A program made the translations under genes and the position numbers. DNA of 64,000 nt from Nocardia sp. BMG111209 (lineage in GTDB: Bacteria > Actinomycetota > Actinomycetes > Mycobacteriales > Mycobacteriaceae): positions 1,116,001 to 1,180,000 of the forward strand of contig NZ_KB907307.1 of the NCBI RefSeq assembly GCF_000381925.1, written 5' to 3'. This document shows positions 60,910 through 64,000 of the stretch, one piece after another (the first letter of the stretch is position 1; every line of letters starts with the position of its first letter). The notes below the pieces were generated by a model. The model had not been told where the DNA came from and did no database searches. It saw nothing but the letters and a program-made list of their open reading frames with translations.

Positions 60910-61347
60910 TCAGCGGGTGGGCCCGATCGTCCCGCCGACGACCCGGCCGCCGGCCTCGTCACCGGCCCGGTACGCGGTGTTGCTGTCGGACACCAGCTTT
61001 GCCGCCTCGGTGACCGCCGCCGCCGAGACGCCGGTCTCCGCCAGCCACGCCGTGTGATAAGAGCGCCAGGCGGATTCGACGGTCGAGTCGCCGAACGTGC
61101 CCTGATCCGAACCGGGGAACACGAATCCGAGCAGACCCCACACCGGCAGCATCATCGCCAGCTGGGTGCGCAGATCGCCGAGGTGGGTACCGGCTGCCGC
61201 GATCGCCCGGGTCGGGGTCTCCAGCTCACTCGGATCGACGTACAGGGGTGCGCCCGAACCGGTTCCGACAGCCGGCGGGGACACCGTCCCGCCGGTCTCG
61301 TTCTTCCCGTCGGAGCCGCCGTTGCCGCCCCCCGTCGCCACCGCCAT
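60910..61347 (-). CDS. EspC-like type VII secretion target protein
   Basis: This protein has 145 residues. After a disordered Gly/Thr front, residues 36-135 form the two-helix EspC/DUF2580 pattern: LYVDPSELETPTRAIAAAG, then PVWGLLG, then ESAWRSYHTAWLAETG. The YxxxD secretion signal is Y126 to D130 (AYRAGDE) at the end of the second helix. EspC-like proteins are secreted by ESX systems, often as partners or carriers of effectors. The gene is 15 bp upstream of the calpain-like gene and has a GGGGAGA site before its ATG. Confidence 0.82.
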   Translation of the reverse strand: MAVATGGGNGGSDGKNETGGTVSPPAVGTGSGAPLYVDPSELETPTRAIAAAGTHLGDLRTQLAMMLPVWGLLGFVFPGSDQGTFGDSTVESAWRSYHTAWLAETGVSAAAVTEAAKLVSDSNTAYRAGDEAGGRVVGGTIGPTR

Positions 61348-61444
61348 GCCGTCTCCCCGTCGCCGACCGTCTCGATCTTCGCACGCGGCTGTGGAAACGC
61401 TGTGGACGCCGGTGTTCCCAGCACCGGTGAGTCCGCGCGGACGA

Positions 61445-62134
61445 TCAGCAGCCCTGCAGGACCCCTGCCATCGCGTCGTGCTCGGCCTGGGTCACCCACA
61501 GCCCGTAGATCGACTTCACCTGGATCTGCCGCTCGACATACGTGCAGCGGTACCCGGCCTGCGGCGGCAGCCAGGTCGCGGCGTCACTGTCGCCCTTGGA
61601 CTCGTTGGTCGGCCCGTCGACGGCCTGCAGATTGCGCGGATCGTTGGCGAGATCGATGCGCTTGTCCGGCGGCAGCTGCTGGGCGCCGGACTGCCAGGCA
61701 TCGCCGAGCGGCACCATGTGATCGATCTGCACGACGGTACTCTTCGGCCCGCGGGCGAAGGCGATGGTCTTGCCGGTGTAGGCGTCGTGCAGGGTGCCGG
61801 ACTGGACCTGGCAGCCGGTGACCGGCTGGATGTCGGACAGATCCCGGCGCAGGATGTCGTCACGGGTGTCGCACTTGTTGTGGCCGCCGGGGGCGTCGTT
61901 GTCGTCGGTCCACGCCTGCCCGAACTGGTCGCGGCTGTAGCCGCTCATCGGCGCACTGCCCTTGATCACCAAGGTGGCCAGCATCTTCTGTGCGTCGGCG
62001 CCGCTCATCGGCCCGGGCTGACTCGGCCCGGCGGCGGGCGCCGGCGCGCTCACCGGTGTGGTGCTCGGCTTGCATCCGCTCAGCAGTGCGGCGACCGCCA
62101 CAACACTCATGGACAGCTTGGTGACGGACCTCAT
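61445..62134 (-). CDS. Secreted HNH-family nuclease-like lipoprotein
   Basis: This exported protein has 229 residues. The signal peptide ends with the lipobox LSGC. The core matches the DUF1524/HNH group: VVQIDHMVPLGDAWQSGA, then ANDPRNLQAVDGPTNESKGD. The His-Asp pair (IDH) and the Asn residues of the beta-beta-alpha metal finger are present. Such proteins degrade extracellular nucleic acid. The ATG at 62132-62134 gives a standard signal peptide; upstream open frame does not. It lies 98 bp from the EspC-like gene on the same strand. Confidence 0.88.
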   Translation of the reverse strand: MRSVTKLSMSVVAVAALLSGCKPSTTPVSAPAPAAGPSQPGPMSGADAQKMLATLVIKGSAPMSGYSRDQFGQAWTDDNDAPGGHNKCDTRDDILRRDLSDIQPVTGCQVQSGTLHDAYTGKTIAFARGPKSTVVQIDHMVPLGDAWQSGAQQLPPDKRIDLANDPRNLQAVDGPTNESKGDSDAATWLPPQAGYRCTYVERQIQVKSIYGLWVTQAEHDAMAGVLQGC

Positions 62135-62259
62135 CGAACATCCTTCGGCGTGCAGCAATTCGGCTCCCGGAGCGCCTTTTTCGCAGCGCACTCCGAACAG
62201 CTCCAATTGTGCATCACACCAGTGGGATTCGACCCATCGTTGCCCGATCCACCCCGGCC

Positions 62260-63192
62260 TCAGGCCGAACGCCGCCAGCCGGACTCCTCGAACACCCAGC
62301 GTTCGCCGGATCCGTCGAGCGCGAGATAGGTGGCGCCGACCGGTAATTCGACCACTTCACCGGCGATTTCGGCGCGGCGCAGCGAGTCCGCTGCCAGCCA
62401 GTAGGCGTGGTGCGCACCGTCGGACTCCCACTGCGCGGGTTCGATCGCGGCCGTGAAATGGTCGTCCCGCCGATACCCGTCGCCGCGGGCGCAGGTCCAG
62501 TGCAGTACCCGGCGGGTGGTGCCGGGAGCCCAGCCGCGCGGCGCCAGTTCGCGCTCATCGCCGCACACCGGGCACGGCCCCACCGGCCGCGGCGCGTACC
62601 GGAACAACAGCCAGTGCAGATCGATGACACTGTGCTCGGTGTCGGCGGCGGTGTCCGCGCCACCGGGACACAGGCAGTCCGGGCAGCGCAGATCCCGCAG
62701 ACCGCTGCCGGTGCCCGGCCAGCCGCTGGGCCACTGCGCTCCGCAACGCCCGCAACCGTATTGGTGCCGGCCCGGCCCGGTCACATCGAATGCCGAACGG
62801 AAATCCGGCCTTTCGCGCAACGGCCCGAGATAGCCGGGATACCGGCCGAGCCGCCGCGGCCACTGCCCGCGGCCCTCCGCCGGCCACAGCAGGCCGATGC
62901 ACCGCATCGCCTCGCCCGCGTCCCAGACCGCACCCGCCCGCGGCGCCACACTCTCCTCGTTCAGCCGATCGGCGAGATCGGCCGGATCACCGGATGTTTC
63001 GGCGTCGAGCGCGGCCAGCCGCCGGGCCGCCGCGTCCTCGAATCCGGCCGCGCGGGCCGCCGGGAAATCCGCGCACTCCAGCGCCGCGTCCCTCCGCGCC
63101 CGCGCCAGCCGATCCCGCTCCGCGCGTACCGCCAGCGCCGCCCGCTCGTCCGCACTCCCGGGCCACCGCTCGATCGCGGGGTTCCCGTACAT
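62260..63192 (-). CDS. Hypothetical protein with two zinc ribbons
   Basis: This protein has 310 residues and no named family. The N-terminal half is helical and charged (ALAVRAERDRLARARRD). Two zinc ribbons follow: CGRCGAQW with CPDC, and CPVCGDE with a later WTCARG. The C terminus has GATYLALDGSGERWVFEE. The zinc ribbons suggest nucleic acid or protein contact, but no function can be assigned. The ATG at 63190-63192 was chosen; a GTG at 63202-63204 is the other option. Confidence 0.72.
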   Translation of the reverse strand: MYGNPAIERWPGSADERAALAVRAERDRLARARRDAALECADFPAARAAGFEDAAARRLAALDAETSGDPADLADRLNEESVAPRAGAVWDAGEAMRCIGLLWPAEGRGQWPRRLGRYPGYLGPLRERPDFRSAFDVTGPGRHQYGCGRCGAQWPSGWPGTGSGLRDLRCPDCLCPGGADTAADTEHSVIDLHWLLFRYAPRPVGPCPVCGDERELAPRGWAPGTTRRVLHWTCARGDGYRRDDHFTAAIEPAQWESDGAHHAYWLAADSLRRAEIAGEVVELPVGATYLALDGSGERWVFEESGWRRSA

Positions 63193-63294
63193 TCGCCGTG
63201 GCACGACATCAGCATGCCAACAACCCCCGGATTGCGGAACCGGCGTACCGGTGGCGGGATCGTGCACCGCCGCAAGCGGTCCCGGGCGAGCGAC

Positions 63295-63477
63295 TCAGGC
63301 GGCGATGTCGAACAGGGTCAGCTCGGCGCGCGCGGCCGCGCGTTGTTCGGCCCGTTCGCGCATCGCGCAGGTCGGGCCGATGCCGTCGGCGACCGAGGCC
63401 GGCGAGACGAGCCAGCCGTGACAGCGGCGGCAGTGGGTGACCAGCCGGACCTCGGGGTGGTCTTCGGTGTCGGCCAT
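63295..63477 (-). CDS. DUF6011-like zinc-binding small protein
   Basis: This protein has 60 residues. It holds CRRCHGWLVSPASVADGIGPTC, a one-finger zinc module with four Cys/His ligands, flanked by short helices. The pattern agrees with the DUF6011 domain, which is common beside DNA-handling genes. A GGAGGAGA site precedes the ATG at 63475-63477, which is the only well-placed start. Confidence 0.82.
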   Translation of the reverse strand: MADTEDHPEVRLVTHCRRCHGWLVSPASVADGIGPTCAMRERAEQRAAARAELTLFDIAA

Positions 63478-63579
63478 GTCGATCTCCTCCGGCCGTGGTG
63501 CTACTTCCCGAAGGATCGCACACGGTACCGACATGTTTCCGGCGCCGATGCGACCGCGCGGGGCGCACCGGCGCGGGAC

Positions 63580-64000
63580 CTACAGCCGCTCGATGACGGT
63601 CGCGTTGGACATGCCCGCGCCCTCGCACATGGTTTGCAGCCCGTACCGGCCGCCGGTGGCCTCGAGGTGATTGAGCAGGGTGGTCAGCAGGCGGGCGCCG
63701 GACGCGCCGAGCGGGTGGCCCAGCGCGATCGCGCCACCGCGCGGGTTCAGCCGCTCCGGATCGGCGCCGAATTCGCGCTGCCACAGCAGCGGCACCGGCG
63801 CGAACGCCTCGTTCACCTCGTAGGCGTCGATATCGGCGATCGACAGGCCCGAACGGTCCAGCGCGCGGCGGGTCGCGGGGATCACGCCGTCGAGCATCAG
63901 CATCGGATCGCTGCCGGTCACGGCGAAGGTGTGGAACCGCGCCCGCGGGCGCAGACCCAGCGCGGCGGCCCGTTCCTCACTCATGATCAGCACCGCGGCG
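63580..64000 (-). CDS. Acetyl-CoA acetyltransferase (thiolase), C-terminal part
   Basis: The C-terminal 140 residues of a thiolase are visible; the N-terminal half with the acyl-carrying Cys lies beyond the window edge. Visible motifs are YEVNEAFAPVPLLWQRE, NPRGGAIALGHPLGASGARL (His of the GHP motif) and the closing CEGAGMSNATVIERL with the second active-site Cys. The enzyme makes or splits acetoacetyl-CoA or longer 3-oxoacyl-CoA. The Met in MCEGAGM-type ends and Gly-rich loops are normal for the family. Confidence 0.93.
   Translation of the reverse strand, partial: AAVLIMSEERAAALGLRPRARFHTFAVTGSDPMLMLDGVIPATRRALDRSGLSIADIDAYEVNEAFAPVPLLWQREFGADPERLNPRGGAIALGHPLGASGARLLTTLLNHLEATGGRYGLQTMCEGAGMSNATVIERL

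Overview
The window is high-GC DNA dense with genes on both strands. It comes from a mycolate-type actinobacterium, most likely Nocardia or a close relative. The evidence is a mycothiol ligase gene (mshC) beside its usual companion genes, an MmpL-type transporter, an lppL-like/pyrD block, L,D-transpeptidase and FadD-type genes, an EspC-like type VII secretion substrate, and many leaderless or GTG-initiated genes. The assignment rests on gene content alone. No rRNA, tRNA or CRISPR array was seen.

Layout. 1-1.9 kb: the N-terminal part of a Ser/Thr kinase gene and the decayed remains of a second one. 1.9-7.4 kb: a two-component system with a TAXI-type binding protein, interrupted by 27-bp tandem repeats, divergent from an APC permease. 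7.4-12.1 kb: ArsR/AHSA1 pair, then mshC with its three companions. 12.2-17.1 kb: a degenerate aldo/keto reductase and a haem-type ABC importer (hmuTUV). 17.3-23.4 kb: cupin, MMPL transporter, Mtb12-like lipoprotein, lppL-like/DUF5703/pyrD.

23.4-31.1 kb is the accessory region. It holds two paralogous small proteins, a PfkB-fold protein lacking its catalytic Asp, a GTP cyclohydrolase II homologue, a VOC protein, and then a three-gene STAND NTPase operon (small partner, P-loop protein, TPR protein ending in a HAD phosphatase domain). The STAND operon is bracketed by 65-bp near-perfect direct repeats, which suggests a mobile or duplicated defence or signalling cassette.

31-43 kb: FadD-type ligase, YbhB, M20 peptidase, MFS pump, XRE/SDR pair, two CoA-transferase genes that share a promoter motif, and a toxin-antitoxin pair. 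43-57 kb: an L,D-transpeptidase with a very long repetitive cytoplasmic arm, two TetR-controlled modules (monooxygenase; ABC exporter), a fluoride riboswitch with paired crcB genes, a lone second bL12 gene, and a Rieske oxygenase with its TetR.

57-64 kb: an NlpC/P60 protein, then a minus-strand trio: an EspC-like secretion target, a WXG-headed protein with a calpain-like Cys-His-Asn protease domain, and a small overlapping gene that could be its immunity protein. A secreted HNH nuclease, two zinc-binding proteins and a partial thiolase follow. The STAND-HAD cassette and the calpain-like type VII effector locus are the best candidates for new biology.
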